Below are positions 1 to 9,748 of a stretch of 64,000 bases of DNA, in pieces. The notes beneath the pieces are model-generated. The model was given only the letters and a program-made list of their open reading frames with translations, was not told the origin of the DNA and searched no databases. The first letter of the stretch is position 1. The number at the start of each line of letters is the position of its first letter. The DNA is from a virus: positions 1 to 64,000 of IMG/VR virus record IMGVR_UViG_3300008448_000049, one strand, 5' to 3'. The position numbers and the translations under genes were made by a program.

Positions 1-1
1 T

Positions 2-3000
2 GTTGTTAAATGGCAGTCTGTAGAATACCCAACAAATTATTACAGAAATGGTGGTAACAAGACTAACTACATGCGTGATGAGGTTTATCCCTTCTTTATC
101 CGTTGGGTATATGACACCGGAGACAAATCATCAGCATACCATATTCCTGGTAGAGGAGCTATACCATCTGAATTAGCTCCAACAACTTCTAATGCTTTAG
201 AAGATGAAATTAGCGGGCTTATTAATTATAAATGGCTAGTTGAAAATACAGCAATAATTACAGGTTTTCCTAATACTGTATTATCAGATGGAGGTGTAGT
301 TGTTGGTGAAGGTCTTATGGGATACTGGGAATCTACAGAATTATATCCTGATAAGAAACCACAAGTTTGGAATTCAGTGACTAATCCGTTAGGCTTGATT
401 AATAACATTCCTAACACAGGAGGTTTTAACACATCAGTTAATCCTTATGATTTAGTTGCTGCTGGTATTAGTATTCCATTAACCACTTTAGATCTTTGTG
501 GTACACCTATTAGACATCATAGATTTCCTGATCTACCTTTAGGGTCTATACCACCACCAAATCAAGTAGTAGGACCTATAGAATATTTGAATGCAACAAA
601 AGATAAAATAAGAATAATGGGTGTTAAGTTTGAGAATATCAAATACCCATTAATGAATGATGGTGTAACAGCTATACCTGGTGTTGTTGGTTATGAAATA
701 TTAAGAGGTACGCGTAACGGTAATAAAACAATATTAGCCAAAGGTCTCATCTCAAACATGAGAACTTATGATATACCTAACAGTAACATAAATGGTTTAT
801 ACCCTAACTATCCATATAATGATTTATATGATGATCCTTTTTTATCAACCAGTGAAATAACACCTCAGGTTTGTTCTCCTTTTAATGGAACCAATAGCCC
901 ATCTACAAATTATAATGCTGTAGGTTATGGTAATACTTCAAAACAATATCTTACTTTTCACAGCCCTGATACTAATTTTAAAGATCCTTATCTATCAAGT
1001 AGTGAATTAAAACTGCATGGTGAAATGAATGGAGGTGTTATTGGACAATTTCAAAAATCTGAAGAGCATCCTAAACATAAGCTTATAACTAATTTTACAT
1101 TTGTTATATCTGCTATTGCTGGATTAGGTATTGGTCTATTAGCTATGAATGGTAAAAGAAGTGCTAAGTATACTCTACCAACAAGTGTACAAGCGAATGT
1201 GTCACCGGTTGGTCAAGGTAGTATTACTTCACCACTTGATCAATTTGCTCAAATCATAAACTCAATATTTGGACAAATTCAAAGTGTAGCATCTCAAGCA
1301 TTTTGGACAACGGGTGGAATCCGTATACCTTTATTTTTAGCTGGTCAATCTCCATCAAATCTTAATGTTGTTACTACGACTGCTATAGGTTCTCCAGCTT
1401 CAGGAGATGTTGCATTAGGTATTGCTAACTTAATAGGTATTTCTTCACGAGGTGTTCAAAAATATTTAAAAAGCATGGATCAAGAAGATGGTCCGTTAAA
1501 TGCTATGGGATCTGGTATGGGTCTTGCTGGTAATATACCTTTATTTTTAAATTACTGGACTCAAGGTACTGATTCAACTTTAGAGCTTATAAGAACTTTT
1601 GTATCTTATAAAGATTATGCATTAAGATATCAATCACACTGTTATTATGATAGCTATTTACCTCCAGCACCTAGTAGCCAAATAAGATACAGTATAGAAA
1701 ATTCTTTATATATAGGTCCTCAAGTTACAAACTTTGATTTAACAAGTAGAGTTAATAATTTATACAGAGCAAAAACTGTTGGAATTAAATTAGAAATAAA
1801 TTCTTTACAATCAGGACTTGCTCAAGATCCTACACTTGTAGAAAGAACTAGAATATTAGCTACACAATGTTTAGATTTACTTGAAGTAGATCCTACAATA
1901 TCTGGTAATACTACACCTGTACCAAGAGATCCTACAAAAATTGAAATTGGTTTACAAAATAGTTATACCAATTTAGGTAGTGGTGGAACTCCTCAAAGAG
2001 CTTCCTCATTTTATGGATCACTTAAACAACGTATTAGAAATCAGTATGGTCAAATCACAGGTGTAATAATAGTACCTGCTTCTTATTGCTCTTTCCCTGC
2101 TCCTGCCAGAAATCCATTGGGATCAACAACTTCATCAGATGTTGTATTTGGAGGAGATACTTATATAGGAAGATACACGGAGAAGAATACATTTTATTAT
2201 TTCTTTAATTGGTTATATGGTCAGCCTGATGGTGCTCAATTTGATTATACAAGAAATCAAATGGTAGCGTGGCCTAGATTTTGGGGGAACTTTAATCAGT
2301 TTGAAACCGGAGATTTTATGTCTTCATTAGGTTCAGCTTTAGGTAGTGCTTCATTTTCTAATAATTTAGTTTTACCAAGTAGTTTTTACAGTTTAGACGG
2401 TGACTCTTGTCCACCATTGCCTTTTAGTGTTTCTTCTGCGTTTAATAATTTCAGATTATCAATTAAAAATGCTTGGTTTTATTTATTTAATTCAGGAGTT
2501 AAAGACTTTTATGTTGAGTCAGATTATAATATTGATTTAAGAGATTGGGGAGAAACAATAGAGCAACAACATTATGATCCATATAGATTTACTGATTTAA
2601 AATCAATGTTTAGCACTGATGTTATTAAAGCAGGTAACTATTATAAGTATGATGACTCTTTAAGTATTTCTAAAATATTTTTAAATTATGTTAGCTGGGC
2701 TACAACTCAAAGATATAATTATGATCCTTTTTTAGCAGAGACCTGTTATGTGTATAAAGATTCTCGCGTAATTTATTCTTTACCTGTACAGTATGAAAAT
2801 TTACATGATTACTGGAGAGACTTCTTACCAAATAACTATTATGACTTTGATTCTATAGTAACCAATGTTAAGAATATAAACAAGAGTGGAGCTATGTTCT
2901 TCTTTGACTCACAAAGTCCTATAATGTTTCAAGGTCTTGATCAGTTACAAACAGGAACTGGTACTGCACTTACTATTGGTGATGGTCAGTTATTTTCACA

Positions 3001-4156
3001 ACCACAACAAGCAATTGTAAATGCTGATAGACCTTATGAGTATGCCTCATGTCAGGATAGACTGAGTGTAATTAATACTCCGATCGGGCCATACTGGATG
3101 AGTCAAAATCAAGGAAAGATATTTAGTTACTCTGGCGGATTAACTGAAATATCCATGCAAGATTTAAAATGGTGGTTGATTATGTACCTGCCTTATAAGC
3201 TTACAGAAACATATCCAAATTTTGAGTTAACTGACAATCCTGTAATTGGTATAGGCTGTCAATCAATGTTTGATAATCAGAATGGTTTAATCTATTTTAC
3301 CAAAAAAGATTATGTTGTTAAAACAGATTTACCTGCAGGAACTACCTTGGATTATGTAACTTCAAATATATTCAACGTGCTTAATAATGATCGAGTATCA
3401 TTCCAAGTGTTACTAGGAGATGAGAGATTTTTTGAAGACGCGTCTTGGACAATAAGCTATGATCCTAAAACTAAGAACTGGATATCTTACCATGACTGGC
3501 ACCCTAGCTTAATGATGCCAGGTAAAAACACTTTCCTTACAGTTAAAGATTCAGGTATATGGATTCATAATTCTGTAACAGCTAATACCTATTGTAACTT
3601 CTATGGTAAAGATTATCCATTTGAAGTTGAGTATATGGTTGACACAGTACAGACAATAAACACTGTAAGAAGTATTGAGTACCAACTTGAGTGTTTCAAA
3701 TATGCACCTAACAACTATGACCGGTTCCATGTATTAGATTTTAACTTTGATCAAGCTGTGGTTTATAATACAGAGCAGGTCTCAGGTATGTTAAACTTAA
3801 ACCTTGCTCCCAAGAATAAGCCAATGGAGATGATCAAGTATCCAATCATACATTTAAACATGATTGATATACTTTACTCAAAGGTTGAGAACAAGTACAG
3901 ATTCAACCAGTTCTGGGATATCACAGATAACAGAGGTGAATATAATCCTAATGCTCAACGTATGATTTGGAACACAGGAGCAAATGGTTATAACAGAACT
4001 CTGAACCCTAACAACTTAAATTACAACAAGCCTTCATTCCAAAGAAAGAAATTCAGACATTACACCAACACAGTGTTCTTAAGAAAAAAAGTTTGTGGTG
4101 ATAAAAAAATGCTTGTAATATTGACAAATAATAAAGAACTTTACTCTCCAAGATAA
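2..4156 (+). CDS. Large tail/virion structural protein, 5' end outside window
   Basis: The frame is open from base 2 with no stop before the first ATG at 71, so this is the 3' part of a longer gene; about 1384 residues are visible. Near the left edge are the motif RDEVYPFFIRW and, slightly further on, HIPGR, a pair I associate with a conserved tail protein of crAss-like phages. The protein is rich in Asn, Tyr, Gly and Ser, as expected of a beta-rich structural protein. One hydrophobic glycine-rich stretch (FVISAIAGLGIGLLAM, about bases 1097-1150) could be a membrane or hydrophobic packing segment. The C-terminus is basic. Its place directly before the cargo-like giants suggests a distal tail (muzzle-like) component; that is inference from gene order. 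The next gene overlaps its stop by one base (TAATG). Confidence 0.72.
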   Translation, partial: VVKWQSVEYPTNYYRNGGNKTNYMRDEVYPFFIRWVYDTGDKSSAYHIPGRGAIPSELAPTTSNALEDEISGLINYKWLVENTAIITGFPNTVLSDGGVVVGEGLMGYWESTELYPDKKPQVWNSVTNPLGLINNIPNTGGFNTSVNPYDLVAAGISIPLTTLDLCGTPIRHHRFPDLPLGSIPPPNQVVGPIEYLNATKDKIRIMGVKFENIKYPLMNDGVTAIPGVVGYEILRGTRNGNKTILAKGLISNMRTYDIPNSNINGLYPNYPYNDLYDDPFLSTSEITPQVCSPFNGTNSPSTNYNAVGYGNTSKQYLTFHSPDTNFKDPYLSSSELKLHGEMNGGVIGQFQKSEEHPKHKLITNFTFVISAIAGLGIGLLAMNGKRSAKYTLPTSVQANVSPVGQGSITSPLDQFAQIINSIFGQIQSVASQAFWTTGGIRIPLFLAGQSPSNLNVVTTTAIGSPASGDVALGIANLIGISSRGVQKYLKSMDQEDGPLNAMGSGMGLAGNIPLFLNYWTQGTDSTLELIRTFVSYKDYALRYQSHCYYDSYLPPAPSSQIRYSIENSLYIGPQVTNFDLTSRVNNLYRAKTVGIKLEINSLQSGLAQDPTLVERTRILATQCLDLLEVDPTISGNTTPVPRDPTKIEIGLQNSYTNLGSGGTPQRASSFYGSLKQRIRNQYGQITGVIIVPASYCSFPAPARNPLGSTTSSDVVFGGDTYIGRYTEKNTFYYFFNWLYGQPDGAQFDYTRNQMVAWPRFWGNFNQFETGDFMSSLGSALGSASFSNNLVLPSSFYSLDGDSCPPLPFSVSSAFNNFRLSIKNAWFYLFNSGVKDFYVESDYNIDLRDWGETIEQQHYDPYRFTDLKSMFSTDVIKAGNYYKYDDSLSISKIFLNYVSWATTQRYNYDPFLAETCYVYKDSRVIYSLPVQYENLHDYWRDFLPNNYYDFDSIVTNVKNINKSGAMFFFDSQSPIMFQGLDQLQTGTGTALTIGDGQLFSQPQQAIVNADRPYEYASCQDRLSVINTPIGPYWMSQNQGKIFSYSGGLTEISMQDLKWWLIMYLPYKLTETYPNFELTDNPVIGIGCQSMFDNQNGLIYFTKKDYVVKTDLPAGTTLDYVTSNIFNVLNNDRVSFQVLLGDERFFEDASWTISYDPKTKNWISYHDWHPSLMMPGKNTFLTVKDSGIWIHNSVTANTYCNFYGKDYPFEVEYMVDTVQTINTVRSIEYQLECFKYAPNNYDRFHVLDFNFDQAVVYNTEQVSGMLNLNLAPKNKPMEMIKYPIIHLNMIDILYSKVENKYRFNQFWDITDNRGEYNPNAQRMIWNTGANGYNRTLNPNNLNYNKPSFQRKKFRHYTNTVFLRKKVCGDKKMLVILTNNKELYSPR

Positions 4157-6978
4157 TGGGCAATTCAAATACTTTTTCCAGAGACGTTAGAGCAGCTAAA
4201 TCTAACAAGGGTGTAGCAAAACCTAAAGATAAAATTATTGGTAGGTCTTCAACAGAAGACTGGCTAGATGCTTTTGATGATGACTTAAGTATGATGGGTT
4301 ATAGAGATGACTCACCATACAGAGAGAGAAGCTCAATTGACATTCATACTCCAAACGGTATGATTGATATGTCACAGACTGGAATACCTTTGATGGCCAA
4401 CGGGCAGTACTTACCACCTTACTCCGGTATCCATAATATGGGTACACCTTATGTAAGAGAAGAACGTATGGCTAAGTATGGAGGATGGTTAGATGAGTAT
4501 CAAGTTGGTGGCAGATTTGGAGACCTAAGACCTACTCAAGATAATACTAGAGTAGTTATACCTAACCTTCCTAAAAAGCCTTTAACAAAAGCTGAGCAAC
4601 AAGAAGCAAAACAATATGCTGTAAAGCAAGCTTCTAGAGATTTACAAAAGGCTAATGAGAAGTTAGCTAAGATTCAAAGAATAAGAGCTTCTGATAAAGC
4701 TCAAAAAGAACAAGGCTTTCCTACAACTAGACAAGAATGGGCTGATCAAACTCAAGCTACGGGTGACAAGTTAAGTTTACAAAACTTACCTGGTATTGGA
4801 CAGTATGTACCAGACATTTTAGATGTTACCGGAGGAATAGGTAGTATGGCATCTTCTTTAGGTTCTGCTCCACTAAGAGCACAACAAGAAGATTCTTACA
4901 TGCCTTATCTTAAAGCTATAGGTGCTCCATTATTTCAAGGAGCTCTGGCTGGTGTTGGTGCTAAAAATACAGGTCAGTTTTTAAACAATGTTTTTAATCC
5001 TTTTGCAGGAATGAGTTTAAAAGGCTTACGCGGAAAACCTGTACAGAATGCAGAGTTTGATCCTAATCATTATGAATTCTCAAATCCTGAGATGACTGAC
5101 TACTTTGCTCAACAACCTAAAAGAGATTTAGCTGAAGCAAGGATTTATGAAAAGAAAGCAGCTGAAGACGAACAGTGGTTACAACAACTTGAACAAGATC
5201 GTTTAGATGCTTTAGCTAGTCAATATAGTGATGATGAACTTGAAGGTGGTATAGAACTTTTTGGTGACAGTGATGATTTCTTTGGCGCATACAGAGATGC
5301 TGTTGGTACACAACCACCTTCTAATATACCAAACACTACAGAAGGTATACGCGAACAAGCTATGGCTAATTTAGTTCAAAGAGATATGCCTAATATTCAA
5401 CCGTTGAATATTACACCTCCTTCTTCAATACCTCCTCCACCAACATATGAACAATATCTTGATAATGCTTCATATATAGGTACAACACCGCTATCACGTG
5501 AACAGTATGAGTATATAAATAATACACCAACACCTCCTTTACAATCAACTCCACCACGATATGAGTCAACTTGGGGAACAGATCAATGGGGTAATTCTAA
5601 TGAACCTGATTGGATAAGAAACGCTCCAGGATTATTTGGTACACCACAAACATCACCTACAGGTGGTTATCAAAGTGGGTCATATGTTGGTACTACACCA
5701 AACGTACAACCAACACCTAGAATTATTGGTCAAATAGATCTTAGTGGAATAACCAGACTTAGAGATGGAATTAGAACATCCCGACAAGCAGCTTCTGCAC
5801 CAGTAGGTTATTCACAAACTGATATAGATGAAGCAAGGAGAGTTTATTGGGATAACAGTAACCCGTTTGCAGGACCTTCTCCAGAACAAGTTACTCTTTT
5901 AGAAAAGCATGGTTATGGTAGTCGGCCAGATCCTTGGGATGAGATTACTGAAAACTTAAAACAAAGTAAAGAGAGTACTGATATACTCAGTGATATTAAA
6001 AAACAATTAGAAAAAGATAAAACTGTAACTGGTAGAATTAACTACAGTGATGTTGCTAATACAACAAATCAAACACTTATAGATAAAAGTGCTATACCTT
6101 CTTCTGATAACCTAAATAGTCTTATTGAAGGTTTTGAAAAAGTAATTAGTAATACACCTCAAAATCATAAATTAAGACAGAAACTTATTACACAACTTGA
6201 AGACTTAAAAGCTACAAAGTGGTTAAGAGAAGAATATACTAAAGAGGTTAAAACAAAAGGGGGAAAGGCTAAAGAAAACTTATCTATTGTTTCAAGTAAT
6301 CCTGAAAGCAGTTATAGTCTAAAACATTTAGTTGATCAAGACGGTAACATTCTAGGAAGTATTGATATAGACAGTAAAGGATATGTTGGAAGTTCTGGAC
6401 TTGCTCATAAATATCACGGTGTTAATTTTGATAGATTAAACCTTGAAAATACAGATGCTGCTCAAACATTTCTTGAACAAAGATTATTAAAAAGAAATGA
6501 AGAAGCTCTTCAGAATTCATTAGACAGAGGTCTGTTTAATGCAAATGATTTTGAAAGATATAAAATTGGTACTCAAGAAGCTGCTAAAAAAGAAGCTTCT
6601 GAAATCATGAAAAGATTACAAGAGAACAATGATAATAAATTTGGTGAAGCTTTGTATAGAGGTATTCACCATGGTATTAAAGATACTAGAGGTGGTCTTA
6701 AATCAGATAAACATTTTGTAGAAACAGTTCTTGAAAATCCTATAACTGGCATTGATGAAAGAGCTAGACGTGGTCAATTAGGTTGGCAAAACTGGGCTAA
6801 AACTAAAGGTAAAAATAATACACCTATTGATCCAAAAGCAATAGATGAAGTTGATGCTAATGGAAGGGAACAATTCAGAATGATAAGAAGCTTATTCCCA
6901 TATCTTGGAGCAGGTTATCTGGGATCAAAAGCTTTAGAAGAACAAAAGTACGGAGGGTGGCTAGACAGCTATAAATAA
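4156..6978 (+). CDS. Putative virion cargo protein with KYGGWLD motifs at both ends (940 aa)
   Basis: No enzymatic domain is recognised. The start overlaps the upstream stop (TAATG). The protein has a charged, probably coiled-coil stretch (about residues 145-200), a Gly/Ala-rich hydrophobic region (about 225-285) and a proline-rich low-complexity middle (about 415-540). The motif KYGGWLDEY is at residues 107-115, and KYGGWLDSY recurs at the extreme C-terminus (931-939, followed by the final Lys), after a hydrophobic stretch LFPYLGAGYLG. Related YGG motifs occur in the next two proteins. Position between a tail gene and the RNA-polymerase giants suggests a protein packaged in the head or tail and ejected. 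The role is inference; the gene itself is certain. Confidence 0.7.
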   Translation: MGNSNTFSRDVRAAKSNKGVAKPKDKIIGRSSTEDWLDAFDDDLSMMGYRDDSPYRERSSIDIHTPNGMIDMSQTGIPLMANGQYLPPYSGIHNMGTPYVREERMAKYGGWLDEYQVGGRFGDLRPTQDNTRVVIPNLPKKPLTKAEQQEAKQYAVKQASRDLQKANEKLAKIQRIRASDKAQKEQGFPTTRQEWADQTQATGDKLSLQNLPGIGQYVPDILDVTGGIGSMASSLGSAPLRAQQEDSYMPYLKAIGAPLFQGALAGVGAKNTGQFLNNVFNPFAGMSLKGLRGKPVQNAEFDPNHYEFSNPEMTDYFAQQPKRDLAEARIYEKKAAEDEQWLQQLEQDRLDALASQYSDDELEGGIELFGDSDDFFGAYRDAVGTQPPSNIPNTTEGIREQAMANLVQRDMPNIQPLNITPPSSIPPPPTYEQYLDNASYIGTTPLSREQYEYINNTPTPPLQSTPPRYESTWGTDQWGNSNEPDWIRNAPGLFGTPQTSPTGGYQSGSYVGTTPNVQPTPRIIGQIDLSGITRLRDGIRTSRQAASAPVGYSQTDIDEARRVYWDNSNPFAGPSPEQVTLLEKHGYGSRPDPWDEITENLKQSKESTDILSDIKKQLEKDKTVTGRINYSDVANTTNQTLIDKSAIPSSDNLNSLIEGFEKVISNTPQNHKLRQKLITQLEDLKATKWLREEYTKEVKTKGGKAKENLSIVSSNPESSYSLKHLVDQDGNILGSIDIDSKGYVGSSGLAHKYHGVNFDRLNLENTDAAQTFLEQRLLKRNEEALQNSLDRGLFNANDFERYKIGTQEAAKKEASEIMKRLQENNDNKFGEALYRGIHHGIKDTRGGLKSDKHFVETVLENPITGIDERARRGQLGWQNWAKTKGKNNTPIDPKAIDEVDANGREQFRMIRSLFPYLGAGYLGSKALEEQKYGGWLDSYK

Positions 6979-6997
6979 TAACCAAATAAACATTATA

Positions 6998-7021
6998 AGT
7001 TTAAATAATTTTTTGTATATT
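6998..7021 (+). promoter_or_regulatory. Candidate phage promoter motif, copy 1
   Basis: AGTTTAAAT, nine bases ending in TTG, then TATATT, lying in the 63-base gap before the 899-aa gene. The same arrangement with identical spacing occurs at 62225-62248, also on the plus strand just before a gene. Neither copy is coding. The recurrence of both halves at the same spacing supports a promoter-like element. The distance from TATATT to the ATG here is 20 bases. It does not match the TAnnTTTG host box (TATATTAA instead), so a phage polymerase or activator may read it. Confidence 0.4.
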
Positions 7022-7041
7022 AACAGCATAAAACAACTACA

Positions 7042-9741
7042 ATGAACGCAGCACAAATGTTGGCCGCAGCAGGTGAGCCTAATACCACAGCAGGAAGAGC
7101 AAAATTCCATCAAAGATTTACAAGTAAAGCAGCATTTGATGCTTGGTATAATTCAAAAAAAGAATACGGCGGAGGCCTTACTGATGGGATAGCATTTCCG
7201 CAACAACCTGATGCGTCATCTAATAAAGCGCCGTATTACGAGAAGGGTGGTTTCTTTGCTCCTAATGTAATGCCATGGAATGGACCAATAGGTTTTTATG
7301 AGCATGGTGGTATGACAGATGAAATAGCATTTCCTCAACAACCAACGGAGCGTATTAATTTTAGTGCCTTCCCTTGGCAACCTAAATATGATATGGGAGG
7401 ATTACCTGGTGGTTCTAATGACATGCCTTGTTTAGAGTGTGGTGGTAATATGGCTTATGGTGGTTATATGCAACCTGGTGGTTATGTACAAGAACCTGAT
7501 GCTGATGCTTATTTTGCTGCTCAAGATGCTGCTGCAAATTATCCAGCTCAAGGTACTAATATAAATTATGATTATTCTAAAGTAACTAATCCTAATACAG
7601 CTTTATTAAATAATTATACTGCTGATGAGTTAAATATGATGGGTGCAAATCTTCCTGTAGCTAATCCAGTACAAGATGCTAGGTTTAAAAAAATAAATGA
7701 TTATAATAAAGAACATCCAATTATTCCAGCTGGTGGTGGTTTGTTTAAATATTCAAGCCCAAAAAGTGGTCAAGAAGGTGAAAGGCTTCAATATGCAAAT
7801 GGTAAATATCAACTTTATACACCACCTCCTAATCAACCATTAGTTCATAATGCTTATGGTGGAGGTTTAAAAAAATATCAAGGAGATAAACAAGGAAGTC
7901 AAGTCAATCCTTGGCAAACACCTGGTTCAACTCATCCTGATGATCCTAATTTTATACATTCTACAACTCCTGGTTCTACAAGATGGGTAACTAAAGAAGG
8001 AAAAACACCATTTCAAGAACTTCTTAGCAAACCTAAAATGTATGGTAGTGGTAAATGGACAGGTCAAGATACTTTAATACATAATGATCCTAGACTTTTT
8101 GATATTGAAAAAGCTATTTCAGAAAAACCAGAATATAAATCAGGTTATTGGGGAGCTCCTATACTAAGAGATTTAGATGAAGGAGACAGAGCTAAAGCTT
8201 ATGAAATGACTTATGGTGCACCTAATAGTTTAATAAATAGAACCGGTACAGCAAAAGGAACTACCCCTGATCCATATGATCAAATGTATTATGATGCTAT
8301 TAAAGGAAATGATAGTGGTACAGCTAAACCTGTTTCAAAAGAATTAGAACAAAAATTAAGATATTATTCTAAAGCTAAAAAATATGGTGGTTATATGCAA
8401 ACAGGTGGTACAACAGAAATGGATCAAGGTCAGTATACAAATGGAATGGCTCAAGATTATATGAAGAGTCTTGCTGATTTTAACATGTCTGCTCAACCTA
8501 TGCCAATGGGCAATGTACAAGAAGCTGGTTATGCTAATTACGGTACTGAAGTTAATAATAACTTTAATACTCTTGACATGAATGCTGTTGATCAAATGTC
8601 ATCAATGCAAGATAGAATTGATGCTCTTAAAAATAAACAAACAAGTATTTTTGACTTAGGAAGAAACATGACTAATATAGGTAGTTCTATTTATCAAAAG
8701 CCTATGTCTTATAAAACTAAAACTGTTGGATCAGGTATGATGGGACCTGCAGCTTCTCCAGTTGGTACATCTAATAACTGGGCAGATACTCGTTCTAACA
8801 TGGCAGCTAAACAAGCTGCAGGTAATATGTTTAAAGAATATGGTGGTGACTTTTTTCAAAATGGCGGATCTGAAAATAAAATGAATTACCAAAACCGAGT
8901 TCAAGATATTTTAATGAAAGGTCAAGCTCGTCCTACTTTTGGACAAAGTAGTGCTCAATCTTATAAAGGTAATGCAGCTCAAGCAGCTGCAAATACTCAA
9001 GGTGTTCAAAACATGACTCAGTTACCACAATCAAGTCAGGGAAAATATACACCGGAGCAAATTGCAGCATTTCAACAAATGATGCAAAGTTTCTATAATC
9101 AAAATGCTTACGCTCCTAGTTATCAAGCTTATGATCCAAAAGGTCAGTTTCCTATGTCACAGTTTTTAAATAATAGTGCTTTAAAAGATATAGCTTGGAA
9201 AGGTTATGGAAGAAAAGGTAAAGCTACCTTCAGAACAGTGTATGATCCTAGTACTGGTAAAACAGTACAAATACCTACAGACCAAAGTAAACAGGCTAGA
9301 AATTATGATTCTACAAAAACTGGTCAAGAAGCTAAAGGTCCAGGCTTTATTAAAAACTTAATAGCTAAAAACAAACAACGTAAGGCTGGTAAGCAAGCAA
9401 CTAAAGATAACACACAACCTCCAACTACTAATCAACAAGCATTTACTAGTGGTTATCCTTCTGTTCATATAGCTCCTACAAATCCTAATTCTATTTTTCC
9501 ACAAAAGTATCCTGCAAGTCCTTATGATGCTAATATGCCTCAACATTTTTTACCAACCTCTAATATGAATCCTGCTGGATTTCCTGTTTGGAATAATGTT
9601 AATTTAGAACCTGCTAAAGGTTATGGTCCAGGGTTAGCTTTTGGAGGAACGCCTTATGAAGAAGGTGCTGAATTAGAAATGGATGAAGAAGCTATTGCAA
9701 ATTACTTAGCAATGGGTGGTACACTAGAATACTTAGACTAA
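7042..9741 (+). CDS. Putative virion cargo protein rich in YGG/GG motifs (899 aa)
   Basis: No known catalytic domain seen. The protein is Gln-, Asn-, Tyr-, Met- and Gly-rich and largely low complexity. It carries many copies of a short motif of the type (K/A/E)YGG or xGG: KEYGGGL, YEKGGFF, YEHGGMT, YDMGGLP, AYGGYMQPGGY, AYGGGLKKYQ, KKYGGYMQTGG, KEYGGDF and LAFGGTP. A nine-residue element DGIAFPQQP/DEIAFPQQP occurs twice in the first 105 residues. It shares NVMPW and GGLK(K/R)YQ with the following protein. The C-terminal tail is acidic. A 63-base gap with a promoter-like motif precedes it, and the next gene starts 7 bases after its stop. A disordered packaged or ejected protein is the best guess. 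Confidence 0.68.
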   Translation: MNAAQMLAAAGEPNTTAGRAKFHQRFTSKAAFDAWYNSKKEYGGGLTDGIAFPQQPDASSNKAPYYEKGGFFAPNVMPWNGPIGFYEHGGMTDEIAFPQQPTERINFSAFPWQPKYDMGGLPGGSNDMPCLECGGNMAYGGYMQPGGYVQEPDADAYFAAQDAAANYPAQGTNINYDYSKVTNPNTALLNNYTADELNMMGANLPVANPVQDARFKKINDYNKEHPIIPAGGGLFKYSSPKSGQEGERLQYANGKYQLYTPPPNQPLVHNAYGGGLKKYQGDKQGSQVNPWQTPGSTHPDDPNFIHSTTPGSTRWVTKEGKTPFQELLSKPKMYGSGKWTGQDTLIHNDPRLFDIEKAISEKPEYKSGYWGAPILRDLDEGDRAKAYEMTYGAPNSLINRTGTAKGTTPDPYDQMYYDAIKGNDSGTAKPVSKELEQKLRYYSKAKKYGGYMQTGGTTEMDQGQYTNGMAQDYMKSLADFNMSAQPMPMGNVQEAGYANYGTEVNNNFNTLDMNAVDQMSSMQDRIDALKNKQTSIFDLGRNMTNIGSSIYQKPMSYKTKTVGSGMMGPAASPVGTSNNWADTRSNMAAKQAAGNMFKEYGGDFFQNGGSENKMNYQNRVQDILMKGQARPTFGQSSAQSYKGNAAQAAANTQGVQNMTQLPQSSQGKYTPEQIAAFQQMMQSFYNQNAYAPSYQAYDPKGQFPMSQFLNNSALKDIAWKGYGRKGKATFRTVYDPSTGKTVQIPTDQSKQARNYDSTKTGQEAKGPGFIKNLIAKNKQRKAGKQATKDNTQPPTTNQQAFTSGYPSVHIAPTNPNSIFPQKYPASPYDANMPQHFLPTSNMNPAGFPVWNNVNLEPAKGYGPGLAFGGTPYEEGAELEMDEEAIANYLAMGGTLEYLD

Positions 9742-9748
9742 TTAGAAC